DNA of 40,563 nt from CAYYNP01 sp964472545 (GCA_964472545.1 CAYYNP010000052.1:1-40563); one strand, 5' to 3'. Positions 32,456 through 40,539 are shown, counted from the first letter of the stretch. Notes: generated from the letters alone by a model not told the origin. Translations and numbers: made by a program.

Positions 32456-33238
32456 ATGGTCCGCATGCTCCGCAGCACAGCAACCTCGAACCCGCTTCGC
32501 GGAAAGCGAGTTGCCCGCAGGATGGCAATGTGCGTGCTCTTCTGTCTGGCGGCCGCCGCAGTCAACGCGGCGGAGCCGGGTGTGCACTATTGGCATCACG
32601 GTGCGATGCCGCCGGGAGCGATTGGCAGTCGGCAACTCCAGCGGGGCGGACCATTGCCCGGGTTTTTCCAGCCAGTCGAGATCAAGGCTCCCGACGGGGT
32701 CCTGATTTCGCTGGCTGTTGACGGCAACTTCGGCCCTGCACAGCGGGCTCCGCTGAGGGCCGGATTCCTCATAGGGCAGGTCTATCGGCTGAGGGTGACA
32801 AACCTGCCGATGCTCGAAGGCCTGGAGGTCTTTCCCACGATCGAGGTGATCGACCGGCTCTACGCCCCGCGGGGCCAACAGCGCCGGTTCGCCATCCCGG
32901 TCGAACTCAGCGAGGAAGACCTCAAACTGGCACTCGGCGGCAAGTTCGTCACACGCGTGATCTACTTGGAAGATCCCCGCAAGGCCGTGCCGATCCACGA
33001 AGACCCGACCGGTCAGAACTGGTTCGAGGTCGGGCCGCGGCGCGATCCGCTGGCCGTGGCCGATGCCTTGGGGCGACCGGTGGCCATCCTACGGCTGGGT
33101 GCCCGGCGTCCCGACGACGCCCTGGGCCCGGATGCGGCGTTCCTCTTCGGCTCTCCGCCGTTCGAACCGTATGCTGCCTCGGCCGCGGCGTCGCCGTCGC
33201 CGGCACAACCGACGGCACCGAGGGAACTGCAGCCATGA
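32456..33238 (+). CDS. Exported protein, second tandem paralogue (260 aa)
   Basis: A basic n-region and hydrophobic stretch (RRMAMCVLFCLAAAAVNAAE) form a signal peptide without a lipobox. Residues about 75-217 repeat the domain of the preceding gene in the same order: VEIKAPDGVLISLAVDG, IGQVYRLRVTNLPMLEGLEV, FAIPVELSEEDLKLAL, FVTRVIYLEDP and GRPVAILRLGAR. The C-terminus is a short Ala/Pro/Ser tail. The two genes therefore arose by duplication, one lipid-anchored and one soluble. The stop overlaps the next start (ATGA at 33235-33238), indicating translational coupling. The start is uncertain: Met codons at 32465, 32522 and 32528 are alternatives and none has a strong ribosome site. Confidence 0.85.
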   Translation: MVRMLRSTATSNPLRGKRVARRMAMCVLFCLAAAAVNAAEPGVHYWHHGAMPPGAIGSRQLQRGGPLPGFFQPVEIKAPDGVLISLAVDGNFGPAQRAPLRAGFLIGQVYRLRVTNLPMLEGLEVFPTIEVIDRLYAPRGQQRRFAIPVELSEEDLKLALGGKFVTRVIYLEDPRKAVPIHEDPTGQNWFEVGPRRDPLAVADALGRPVAILRLGARRPDDALGPDAAFLFGSPPFEPYAASAAASPSPAQPTAPRELQP

Positions 33239-34461
33239 GAGAGACCGACCTATTCCCCCACCGCTGGCCCGTCGGATGGCGCTTGGCAGTGATCGCGCTG
33301 GGGACGGCCATCCTCTGCTCTTGCCGCGGTCCGGGACGACGCGCCGCGGTAGCTCCGCCGCCGTGTCCGCCGGTAGGCATGTCGCCGTGTCCGCCGGCGG
33401 GCGTTTCGCTGCCCGAGTCGGCCTATACGGGCATGCCGGCGGCTTACGGCATGCACGACGCCAACGGCAATCTGATCGTCGCCGAAGGCGATGCGGCGAC
33501 ACCACAACCACTCGGCGGCCCTTGGGCTCCACCCGGATTCCGTCAGCCGTGGCCGGCCGACGAATACCTGCGTGACGGCGGCGATCGGGAATTGCCGGCA
33601 GCCGTCGGCCGCGATTGGGAAATGCACAATCTCGACGTAGAAGACACCGTGGCCCATTTCGATACGCTCGACGGCAAGACGGTCGTCGCCCCGAGCAACC
33701 GCGTGCATATCTACGCCCCACGCTTCGGGGCCGTGCGCCAGGTGGTCGGATTGGTGGCCAACGAACAGGCCGACCTGGCGCTGAACAACCACCAGCGGAC
33801 CACGCTGGCGGCTCCCGAGTCGAACGAGTTGGCCACCACGTACAAACAGAATCTCGAGGCCAACCGCCAGATCGGCACCAAGCCGCCGGTGTTGCTGTTG
33901 AGCGAACAGAGCGACGGCGTGGTGTCGACCGCCACCAAAGCCCGCGCGTTTCAAGACAGCTTGCTGCCGCACGAGAACCTGAAGCTGATCCGTCTGGGTA
34001 TTGTCGACGGAACCGATATGGCACGGCTGGCCGCTGCCACCACGGCCGCGGTCGCCTGGTCGGGCGATCAGGCCGTGCAGGTGATTCTCGACCAGAAGGG
34101 CGCCATGGCGCTCAATTCCGATCAGCCCGGACAAGAGATCTTCACGGTCAAGGAACCGCCGGCCGCGCCGAAGCTGCGGGTGGTCAAGGTGGCTTCCGCC
34201 GAACACGCCGAGCCGGGCGACGAGATCGTCTTCACGATCCGCTTCGACAACGTCGGCAACCAGGTGATCGGCAACGTGACGATCATCGACAACCTGACCA
34301 CGCGGTTGGAATACATTCCCGACAGTGCCGAGTGCAGCCTCGAGGCCAACTTCTCGACCCAGCCGAACGAGGCCGGTTCGCTGGTCATCCGCTGCGAAGT
34401 GATCGATCCGCTACCGGCCTTCGACGGCGGCATCCTGCGATTCCGCTGCCGGGTGCGGTAG
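33235..34461 (+). CDS. DUF11-domain lipoprotein (408 aa)
   Basis: An N-terminal signal (WRLAVIALGTAILCSC) ends in Leu-Cys-Ser-Cys, a lipobox-like site at about residue 30, and is followed by a Pro/Cys-rich linker. The centre (about residues 125-290) is a conserved domain of unknown type, with VAPSNRVHIYAPRFGAVRQV and ALNNHQRTTLAAPESNEL. Residues about 318-408 form a DUF11 beta-sandwich (VKVASAEHAEPGDEIVFTIR, NVGNQVIGNVTIIDNL, LEYIPDSAECS), a domain common in surface and cell-wall proteins. The start overlaps the stop of the second paralogue, so the three exported proteins are made together and probably assemble on the envelope. Confidence 0.87.
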   Translation: MRETDLFPHRWPVGWRLAVIALGTAILCSCRGPGRRAAVAPPPCPPVGMSPCPPAGVSLPESAYTGMPAAYGMHDANGNLIVAEGDAATPQPLGGPWAPPGFRQPWPADEYLRDGGDRELPAAVGRDWEMHNLDVEDTVAHFDTLDGKTVVAPSNRVHIYAPRFGAVRQVVGLVANEQADLALNNHQRTTLAAPESNELATTYKQNLEANRQIGTKPPVLLLSEQSDGVVSTATKARAFQDSLLPHENLKLIRLGIVDGTDMARLAAATTAAVAWSGDQAVQVILDQKGAMALNSDQPGQEIFTVKEPPAAPKLRVVKVASAEHAEPGDEIVFTIRFDNVGNQVIGNVTIIDNLTTRLEYIPDSAECSLEANFSTQPNEAGSLVIRCEVIDPLPAFDGGILRFRCRVR

Positions 34462-34475
34462 GAGAACATGAAACT

Positions 34476-34547
34476 GGGGGTTTGGGGCTTGGGGCTGGGG
34501 CTTGGGGCTGGGGCTTGGGGCTGGGGCTGGGGCTGGGGTGGCTGGGG
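34476..34547 (+). repeat. G-tract tandem repeat with G-quadruplex potential
   Basis: Eleven G-tracts of four or five residues are spaced by CT, CTT or similar, giving alternating units GGGGCTT and GGGGCT on the plus strand. It begins 15 bases after the DUF11 gene. Any four tracts satisfy the canonical G-quadruplex rule, so folding in DNA or in the transcript is likely. Confidence 0.88.
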
Positions 34548-34605
34548 CAGAGCGCAGCGCTGCCCCAGGCGTAGACCACAGGGGCTCCGCTGTGCTCTGC
34601 CCCAG
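34542..34605. repeat. Inverted repeat, 25-bp arms, next to the G-tract array
   Basis: Arms 34542-34566 and 34581-34605 pair at 22 of 25 positions, including a perfect 12-base outer stem CTGGGGCAGAGC/GCTCTGCCCCAG. Its left part (34536-34568) is the third copy of the 33-bp repeat. Confidence 0.88.
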
Positions 34606-34661
34606 TTACCCTTTCCAAACACCTGCGTGCCCTCCGCCGCCGTTGCCTTGGGAGGTGCCCA

Positions 34662-35087
34662 ATGAGTCGGGCCGAGAAGACGCTGGCCGCTTTGTTGCGA
34701 TTCTGGGCGTTGATCCTGCTCTCGGCGTTGGTGCCGGTCTTTATGCCCTACGCCTGGATGGACAAGATCCATCGGGAACTCGTCGACCGGCCGCTGCCCG
34801 ACGTGCCGATCGTGGCCTATCTGACGCGATCGGTCTCGGCGCTCTACGCCTATCACGGCGTTTTGGTGCTGTTTCTCTCGTTCAACGTGCGGCGCTACCT
34901 GCCGGTGATCAAGTGCCTGTTGGTGCTCAGCGGCACCTTCGGGGCCGGCATGATGGTGCTCGATCCGCTGGTGGGGTTGCCCTGGTATTGGACACTCGGC
35001 GAAGGCCTGCCCGTGATCGCCTGGGCCGTCCTGCTCTATTGGTTCGCCGTGCAAGCCGAACGGCAGGCTTCAACCAGCGGCACGTGA
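34662..35087 (+). CDS. Small integral membrane protein (141 aa)
   Basis: Four hydrophobic segments are seen: FWALILLSALVPVFMPYAW, SALYAYHGVLVLFLSF, CLLVLSGTFGAGMMVLDPL and LPVIAWAVLLYWFAV. Short loops include a conserved-looking YAWMDKIHRELVDRPLPDVP. GGGAGG followed by seven bases precedes the ATG. The layout resembles small planctomycete inner-membrane proteins of unknown function; no transport or enzyme motif is visible. The last 52 bases overlap the convergent response-regulator gene, so the two 3' ends are antisense to each other. Confidence 0.85.
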   Translation: MSRAEKTLAALLRFWALILLSALVPVFMPYAWMDKIHRELVDRPLPDVPIVAYLTRSVSALYAYHGVLVLFLSFNVRRYLPVIKCLLVLSGTFGAGMMVLDPLVGLPWYWTLGEGLPVIAWAVLLYWFAVQAERQASTSGT

Positions 35088-35935
35088 GCGGCGACCTCGG
35101 CGAGCAACTCTTGCGCGTCCCACGGCTTGAGGAAGTAAGCGGCCACGCCGAGGCTGAGCATCTCGCGCCGCATCGCCGGGTTGGTCTCGGAGGTCAACAC
35201 GATCACCGGCACACCTTCGGTCAACGGGTGTGACTGGAAGCGGCGGAAGAGGTGGTTGCCGTCGCCGTCGGGTGTGCGCATCTCGATGATGATCAAGTCG
35301 GGCCGCACGTCGAGGCCCGTCCAATAGCCTTGCGCGCTGCTGAAGGCCCAAATCACGTCCAACCCAAACGGCCGAAGTTGCGCCGCCAGCGCGCGAGAGA
35401 CGTTCGGATCGTCGTCGACGCAGAGTATTCTTGGCCGCAGCCGGTCGGGGGCGATTGAGGTCGGTTCGGCCGATTTCGCGGCTTGTGACTCGGGGGCGGG
35501 CGGCGACGCGGGAAGCGTTTCGGTTGTCGCCGCCGGCCAAGTCTCGCGTGCTGCGGTGTCTTTGCCGCCACTGAGTAGATCAACAAGCACGTCGGCGTCG
35601 ATCGGCTTGGATAAGAACGTGACGTTGGCGGTTGCGGCATCGTCCGCCAAGTCGTCGATCGGCCGCCGACTCGCAACGATCGTCTTCACGTCGGCCATGA
35701 ATGGATGCCGGCGAAGTTGCGTCAAGACCTGGCGATACTCGACGCCGCGGCGATCCGCATCGATCAGCACGACGTCGGGCCGGTGCGAGAAGCACGCCAA
35801 GTAGGCGCTTTCCGCGTCGGCGGCCCCCGCCACGCGAATCCCGCGCGGGGCAAGCTGCCGGGCTAGTGCTTTGAGCGCCCGACGCTTCTTGTCGACACAC
35901 AACAGCGTCCGGCCGCGCGCGGTGCGGTTTCGCAT
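35036..35935 (-). CDS. Double-receiver response regulator, second acceptor Asp replaced by Glu (299 aa)
   Basis: Two receiver domains are joined by a Pro/Ala/Ser linker of about 40 residues. The first has Asp59 (VVLIDADRRG) and the Lys in FLSKPID, but its acidic pair is Asp-Lys (CVDKKRRA) rather than Asp-Asp. The second has an intact acidic cluster (CVDDDPN) and Lys (YFLKPWD), but the acceptor position is Glu218 (LIIIEMRTPDGDG). Glu can mimic a phosphorylated Asp, so the second domain may be locked in one state and the first may bind Mg poorly. There is no DNA-binding domain, so it acts by protein contact. It lies 75 bases from another lone receiver on the same strand. Confidence 0.9.
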   Translation of the reverse strand: MRNRTARGRTLLCVDKKRRALKALARQLAPRGIRVAGAADAESAYLACFSHRPDVVLIDADRRGVEYRQVLTQLRRHPFMADVKTIVASRRPIDDLADDAATANVTFLSKPIDADVLVDLLSGGKDTAARETWPAATTETLPASPPAPESQAAKSAEPTSIAPDRLRPRILCVDDDPNVSRALAAQLRPFGLDVIWAFSSAQGYWTGLDVRPDLIIIEMRTPDGDGNHLFRRFQSHPLTEGVPVIVLTSETNPAMRREMLSLGVAAYFLKPWDAQELLAEVAAHVPLVEACRSACTANQ

Positions 35936-36010
35936 GGGTCTCTACCTTCTCGCGTGGAACGACTGGCCGCGTCCCCGTTTCGGGTTGGGGCGCGACCACC
36001 GGTCGCGGCT

Positions 36011-36481
36011 TTATGGGGAAGCAACGTCGCCGTCCTCTTCGCCGACTTGGGCGTAGACCACTTCGCGGGCCATCGTCTCGCGCCACTCGGGCGACGGCGT
36101 CTCGGGCGGTTCGATCCCCAGCAACTCGTGCAGCAAGGGCTCGATCCGCTGCCAGACGTCGCTCGACTTCAACACGTAGTAGGCACACATCGAATGACAG
36201 CGGCGGATCGTCTCGTCGTCGGCCCGGCCGGTGAGGATGATCACCGGGATCGACGCGAGTTGCTCGTCGCCGGCCAACATCTCACAGACGCTCAGCCCGT
36301 TGCCTGCCGGCATGTTCACGTCGAGGCAGACCAGGTCGGGCCGGTGTTCGTTGATCAACGTCAGGGCCGTCATGGCGTCGTGGGCCACCAGCGTCTCGAG
36401 GCCCAGGTGGCGGCATCGCAATTGAATTGCCCGGACCAACTCCCGTTGATCGTCGGCAATGAGTATCGTCTTCTTGGTCAT
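36011..36481 (-). CDS. Single-domain response regulator (156 aa)
   Basis: A canonical receiver: acidic pair in ILIADDQRE (Asp10, Asp11), acceptor Asp54 in LVCLDVNMPAG, Thr in IILTGRADDE and Lys105 in YYVLKSSD. About 35 further residues follow with no recognised output domain, ending in an acidic tail. The ATG at 36481 is preferred over 36496 because GGAG lies eight bases upstream of it. The neighbour downstream on the same strand is the double receiver, so the pair may work in one phosphorelay. No histidine kinase is adjacent; the nearest one in the window is at 20352. Confidence 0.92.
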   Translation of the reverse strand: MTKKTILIADDQRELVRAIQLRCRHLGLETLVAHDAMTALTLINEHRPDLVCLDVNMPAGNGLSVCEMLAGDEQLASIPVIILTGRADDETIRRCHSMCAYYVLKSSDVWQRIEPLLHELLGIEPPETPSPEWRETMAREVVYAQVGEEDGDVASP

Positions 36482-36584
36482 ATCGTCCACTCCCATCGGG
36501 TGCGCTGTTTGCGCAAGTGTAGCTTACCGGGAGGGCCGATTTCGCGGGAAATCGCGCGGGCATGGATGACGCGGCGGATGCGGA

Positions 36585-37631
36585 TCATCCGCGGTCGGCG
36601 GGTTCTTCCAGTTCGTCCGGCACCGAATCGACCGTTGCTGGGTCGACCGTTGCAGGGTCGGCCTGAGTGAAGATCTCGGCGATCGCCTCTTCCAGCGGCG
36701 GGTCTTCGACGCTGACGTCTTCCACGTCGTACTTGGCCAGGATATTGCCCAGCACACCGGGAATGCCCGCCCGCCGCACGCGGAGTTTCGCTCTGGGCGG
36801 CTCTTCGGAAAGCACCTCGCCGAAGCGCCCCAAGTCTGCGGGCACGCGGCCGTCGGCCATCTGCAGCGTGATGATCTTCTCTCCGCCGAATCGGTCCACG
36901 ATCCCCGCCAGCGAGCCGTCGTAGATGATCCGTCCCAGTGCGATGATCACCACCCGGCGGCAGAGCGCCGCCACGTCTTTCATGTAGTGGCTGGTCAGGA
37001 GGATCGTCACGCCACGCTGCTGCTGATACTCGCGCAGGAACGTCTGGATCTTGTGCTGGGCGATCACGTCCAGCCCGATGGTCGGCTCGTCGAGAAAGAG
37101 CACCTCGGGCGAATGCAACAACGCGGCGATCAGTTCCATTTTCATCCGCTCGCCCAGCGACAGTTCGCGGACGGGCTGCGAAAGCAGATCGGCGACGTCG
37201 AGCATCTCGGTCAACTCGTCGCGAGTGCGATCGAACTGCTCCGATTCGATGCGGTAGATCTGTTGGTGCAGCCGAAACGACTCGGCCGCCGGCAGATCCC
37301 ACCAGAGTTGGTTCTTTTGACCCATCACCAGGGCGAAACGCCGCCGATAGGCGTTCTCTCGCCGCCAGGGCACATGGCCCAACACATGCACGTCGCCGCC
37401 GCTGGGCGTAATTACGCCGGAGAGCAGCTTCAAGGTGGTCGTCTTGCCCGCCCCGTTGGGGCCCAGGAAGGCCACAAATTCGCCCGCATCGACGGTCAGA
37501 TCGATCCCGCGCACCGCCTCGATCTCGCGGTATTCCCGGCGAAACAGCCCCCGGATGGAAGCCCAAAGCCCCTCTTTCTTCTGGTACACGCGGTACGACT
37601 TCGCCAGTTGCTCGATCTGGATGATAGCCAT
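36585..37631 (-). CDS. ABC transporter ATP-binding protein (348 aa)
   Basis: All nucleotide-binding motifs are present: Walker A GPNGAGKT (57-64), Q-loop MGQKNQLWWDL, signature LSLGERMK (157-164), Walker B VLFLDEPTIGLD and the switch His in LLTSHY. The N-terminal YRVYQKKEGLWASIRGLFRR and the roughly 80-residue C-terminal extension fit the ABC-2 exporter subfamily whose permeases are usually encoded next to it. Here the next gene downstream is a response regulator and no permease is in the window. The C-terminus has a short duplication, PATVDPATVDS. The start has only a weak ribosome site. Substrate unknown. Confidence 0.93.
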   Translation of the reverse strand: MAIIQIEQLAKSYRVYQKKEGLWASIRGLFRREYREIEAVRGIDLTVDAGEFVAFLGPNGAGKTTTLKLLSGVITPSGGDVHVLGHVPWRRENAYRRRFALVMGQKNQLWWDLPAAESFRLHQQIYRIESEQFDRTRDELTEMLDVADLLSQPVRELSLGERMKMELIAALLHSPEVLFLDEPTIGLDVIAQHKIQTFLREYQQQRGVTILLTSHYMKDVAALCRRVVIIALGRIIYDGSLAGIVDRFGGEKIITLQMADGRVPADLGRFGEVLSEEPPRAKLRVRRAGIPGVLGNILAKYDVEDVSVEDPPLEEAIAEIFTQADPATVDPATVDSVPDELEEPADRG

Positions 37632-37719
37632 GACGGGTCGATTCTACATGCCGCGGGCGACTTCGGCTATACTGTCGGCCGTCGACCCACCAACACGACC
37701 ACCCACCGCGAGGCACACG

Positions 37720-38700
37720 ATGGAACGCCACACGATGGAACTCCGCCCGCTTGGAAATACCGACCTGATGGTCTCCGAAGTCGCCCTGGGCTGCTGGCCG
37801 ATCGCCGGCATCACCAGCCCCGGCACCAACGACGAAGACAGCATGGCCACAATTCAGGCCTGTTTCGACCTTGGCATCAACCACCTCGACACGGCCTACT
37901 GCTACGGCCACACCGGCCAGAGCGAACGGCTGATCGGCCGGGCCTTGGGCACCCGGCGCGACGAAATGGTGATCGCCACCAAGGGTGGGATCCACTGGAG
38001 CGAAGACGGCGTGATGTCGCACGACGCACGGCCGGCAACGCTGCGGCGGCAGTGCGAGGAGAGTCTCAGCCGGCTGGGTACGGATCGGGTCGAGCTGCTC
38101 TATCTGCACTCACCCGACAAAGTCACGCCGGTGGCCGAATCGGCCGGCGAGTTGAAGCGGCTGATGGACGAAGGCAAAGCCCGGGCAATCGGCGTGTCGA
38201 ACGTCAAACTGGCGCAGCTCAAGAAGTTCGCCGCCGAGTGTCCCGTGGCGGCCTATCAGCCGGCCTACAACATGTTGCAGCGCGAGATCGAGGCCGACCG
38301 GCTGCCCTGGTGCCGCGAGCATAACGTGGCCGTGTTGGTCTATTGGCCGCTACTGAAGGGCCTGTTGGCCGGCAAGATGGCCCGCGACCACGTCTTCGCG
38401 GAGACCGACAGTCGGCGGAAGTACCCCATGTTCAGCGGCACCGAGTGGCTGAAGAACCACGACCTGCTCGACCGGCTCCGCGAGATCGCCACCGCCGCGG
38501 GCCATACGGTAGCCGAGCTGGTCATCAACTGGACGATCCAACAGCCCGGCGTTACGGTGGCCTTGTGTGGAGCCAAACGCCCCGAGCAGATCGAAGAGAC
38601 GGCCGCCGGCGCCGGTTGGCGGCTCACGGCCGAGCAACTCGCCGAGATCGATCAAGCCCTGGCCGATCGCGGGGAACCGGAGGGGGCGTTGCCGGTGTAG
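37720..38700 (+). CDS. Aldo/keto reductase (326 aa)
   Basis: The catalytic tetrad is visible: Asp57 and Tyr62 in LDTAYCYGHTG, Lys88 in ATKGG and His130 in LLYLHSPD. The C-terminal NADP(H)-binding segment is VALCGAKRPEQIEE. The protein is a cytoplasmic TIM-barrel oxidoreductase of the AKR superfamily that reduces aldehydes or ketones; substrate unknown. Two in-frame ATGs lie 15 bases apart inside a small duplication (ACACGATGGAAC). The first has CGAGG upstream, so the true start could be either. It is divergent from the ABC ATPase gene across 88 bases, where TATACT (37668-37673) could be a -10 box. Confidence 0.94.
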   Translation: MERHTMELRPLGNTDLMVSEVALGCWPIAGITSPGTNDEDSMATIQACFDLGINHLDTAYCYGHTGQSERLIGRALGTRRDEMVIATKGGIHWSEDGVMSHDARPATLRRQCEESLSRLGTDRVELLYLHSPDKVTPVAESAGELKRLMDEGKARAIGVSNVKLAQLKKFAAECPVAAYQPAYNMLQREIEADRLPWCREHNVAVLVYWPLLKGLLAGKMARDHVFAETDSRRKYPMFSGTEWLKNHDLLDRLREIATAAGHTVAELVINWTIQQPGVTVALCGAKRPEQIEETAAGAGWRLTAEQLAEIDQALADRGEPEGALPV

Positions 38701-38806
38701 CTAGAAGGGAGAATGCTGACGATTGGCCGGTATTGCAGTGCGGAGTTTGGCGGGCCATAATTCCTATTCAGTCAGTAATCCGTTGGTGCTACGGGGAGAC
38801 CTGCGA

Positions 38807-39388
38807 ATGTCCGACGACGCGAAGGTCCAAGCTGCTGTAATCGGTTGCCTTTCCGCCGTACTCGTGGCGGTGATGAGCTTGGTTGCGGGCGTCGTCGCGG
38901 CGCTGAACGCCTCACGGACCGCCCGAAGCGTGGAGGCATTGAAGCGATCATCAGACGAGGCCCGGAAGAGGCAAGTTATCGACGATGGCCAGCTGAAGAA
39001 GGCACTGGACGCGTTGCGACAGGCCCTCGTAGCGATCCAGTTCTATAAGGATCGAGTCCAGTTGGTCTTGGCCGAACGGAGCACGCCGCTGGATACCGAA
39101 TCAGCAATGGAAATGCTCATCGGCGGGCGGGAGCGGTTGCTGGAGACGTATGAATCCGGACACCCAGACCTCACCGAGGAAGAAGCGGATGAACTGCACG
39201 GAGCCAAGGACATTTCCGTTCTCGTGACCAACCGCAGTTGCGACTTCCTTCGCGGTCAGTCTCACGTTGCCAACCTGTCGTCCCAGCTTCACATGCTGCT
39301 CAGCAGCGCGAGGGCCGACCTTTCCGATATCCAACTCCGATTGCGCGAAAGCATGAATCAAAGACTGATGATGCGAATGTTCAAGTGA
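38807..39388 (+). CDS. Membrane-anchored coiled-coil protein (193 aa)
   Basis: After a short N-terminus there is one membrane segment (AAVIGCLSAVLVAVMSLVAG and following residues, about 8-33). The rest is helical and charged, with coiled-coil-like stretches (TARSVEALKRSSDEARKRQV, LKKALDALRQALVAIQFYKD) and a helical C-terminus. I do not recognise the family. The start is supported by GGGGAG eight bases upstream of the ATG; an earlier in-frame Met at 38723 has no such site. It is 25 bases upstream of a NarL-type regulator on the same strand, so the two may be co-transcribed. Base composition is a little less GC-rich than its neighbours, which could reflect a more recent arrival. Confidence 0.82.
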   Translation: MSDDAKVQAAVIGCLSAVLVAVMSLVAGVVAALNASRTARSVEALKRSSDEARKRQVIDDGQLKKALDALRQALVAIQFYKDRVQLVLAERSTPLDTESAMEMLIGGRERLLETYESGHPDLTEEEADELHGAKDISVLVTNRSCDFLRGQSHVANLSSQLHMLLSSARADLSDIQLRLRESMNQRLMMRMFK

Positions 39389-39413
39389 AGGGCGTCACGC
39401 AGGAGGCGGGCCG

Positions 39414-40040
39414 ATGATCTCTCTCATGGTTGTCGACGACCACCAGGTAATCAGGACTGGCATGCATTCTCTGCTTGCCGACACAGACATTGTCGTGGTC
39501 GCGGAAGCCGCCACCGGAAGGGACGCCGTGCGAATCGCGGAAGAGAAGAGACCGGACGTGATACTGCTAGACATTAGGATGCCCGACGGAGACGGGTTGT
39601 CAGCCCTGGAGGAACTCCGACGCAAGGTCCCCGACAGCCGCGTCGTCATGTGTTCGACCTATGACAATCCTACCTACGCCGCCCGCGCGTTTGCGTTGGG
39701 AGCCAGTGACTTCCACCAGAAGGGAATGCCGAGGGAGGATCTTATCGCAGTGATTCGTGCAGCAGCCGCCGGTGAAAGCCCAATTGGACTTGATAGACTG
39801 AATCGAGTCAAAGAGGGAATGGAGCTTCCGCAAGGAACGGACGAGGATGTACCACTGACCCAGCGCGAGACTCAGGTGCTTCGGCATGTCGCCCTCGGTT
39901 TGAGCAATCGGGAGATCAGCAACTCACTGCAGATCAGTGTGCAAACGGTAAAGGAGCACTTGGCGAGTATCTTACGTAAGATAGGTTTAGGCGATCGAAC
40001 TCAGGCAGCAGTTTGGGCGGTACGCAAGGGACTCGTCTAG
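39414..40040 (+). CDS. NarL/FixJ-family response regulator (208 aa)
   Basis: The receiver has VVDDHQ, acceptor Asp53 (VILLDIRMPDGDG), Ser/Thr in MCSTYDNP and Lys103 (FHQKGMP). A LuxR-type helix-turn-helix spans about residues 146-206 (LTQRETQVLRHVALGLSNRE, then VQTVKEHLASILRKIG). It is a DNA-binding transcription factor controlled by phosphorylation. AGGAGG seven bases before the ATG is an ideal ribosome site. No cognate histidine kinase is adjacent; the preceding membrane coiled-coil protein has no kinase domain. Length is normal for the family. Confidence 0.96.
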   Translation: MISLMVVDDHQVIRTGMHSLLADTDIVVVAEAATGRDAVRIAEEKRPDVILLDIRMPDGDGLSALEELRRKVPDSRVVMCSTYDNPTYAARAFALGASDFHQKGMPREDLIAVIRAAAAGESPIGLDRLNRVKEGMELPQGTDEDVPLTQRETQVLRHVALGLSNREISNSLQISVQTVKEHLASILRKIGLGDRTQAAVWAVRKGLV

Positions 40041-40111
40041 CGTGCATGCCAACGTGTAGACTGTGAGCCGCCCGTAATCTGCCCTCCGGAGTAGTTGATG
40101 GAACCGTAGCC

Positions 40112-40306
40112 ATGCAGAACGATTCGATCGTGGAAGAGATCCGGCGTGTGCGGAAGGAGCACTCCGATGCACTTGACGGCGACTTGCACGCGATCTGCGA
40201 GGACCTTCGACGTCGCGAACGTGAATCCGGGCGCAGATACGTCTCCTTTCCGCCACGGCGTGTCCCTTCCCCGACTGTTGTGGACGGATCAAAGCAAGAG
40301 ATCTGA
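40112..40306 (+). CDS. Small conserved-type protein, possible antitoxin-like (64 aa)
   Basis: The sequence MQNDSIVEEIRRVRKEHSDA, then LHAICEDLRRRERESGRRYV and SFPPRR, matches a widespread family of 50-70 residue proteins found in cyanobacteria, chloroflexi and planctomycetes. Members are often beside PIN-type or other toxins. It is helical with a basic end. No toxin gene follows here; the next 250 bases hold only a possible remnant. The residues after SFPPRR look like a read-out extension. The ribosome site is weak (GGAA). The family resemblance is from memory and the antitoxin role is inference. Confidence 0.65.
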   Translation: MQNDSIVEEIRRVRKEHSDALDGDLHAICEDLRRRERESGRRYVSFPPRRVPSPTVVDGSKQEI

Positions 40307-40360
40307 TTCGAGCGCCCCTGGCGCCTCGGTGTGCGTTGACAGAATCTTGTTCCGCTACAC

Positions 40361-40528
40361 CTACGACAACACCATCGCCCCACACCCAATCACCCCCGCG
40401 GCCAGGAGGTAGTACGTGGTCGGGACCAACGTCTTGCGGATCAGCGCCCCCACTTGGCCGTAGAGCCCTACGGCGGCCGACTCTTCGCAGAAGCACTGCC
40501 ATCGTTGCGCCCCTTGCGAAACACACGG
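40361..40528 (-). pseudogene. Possible C-terminal remnant of a membrane protein gene
   Basis: On the minus strand an open stretch without a usable start reads SQGAQRWQCFCEESAAVGLY, then GQVGALIRKTLVPTTYYLLA and AGVIGCGAMVLS before TAG. It has a hydrophobic end like the tail of a membrane protein. An in-frame stop at 40529-40531 and a G-rich repeat beyond it cut off the upstream part. It may be a gene truncated by repeat expansion, or chance. The parent family was not recognised. Confidence 0.3.
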
Positions 40529-40539
40529 CTACGGCGAAA

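Noticed and set aside
31244..32998. 584-codon open frame on the minus strand
   Set aside because: Antisense to the two paralogous envelope genes; no recognisable domain and no ribosome site.
36500..36584. Terminator after the ABC ATPase gene
   Set aside because: GATTTC and GAAATC can pair around GCGG, but the stem is short and no T-run follows.
39987..40526. 179-codon minus-strand frame at the right end
   Set aside because: Overlaps the NarL regulator end and the small protein gene in another frame, with no motif; it is not the same frame as the hydrophobic remnant.
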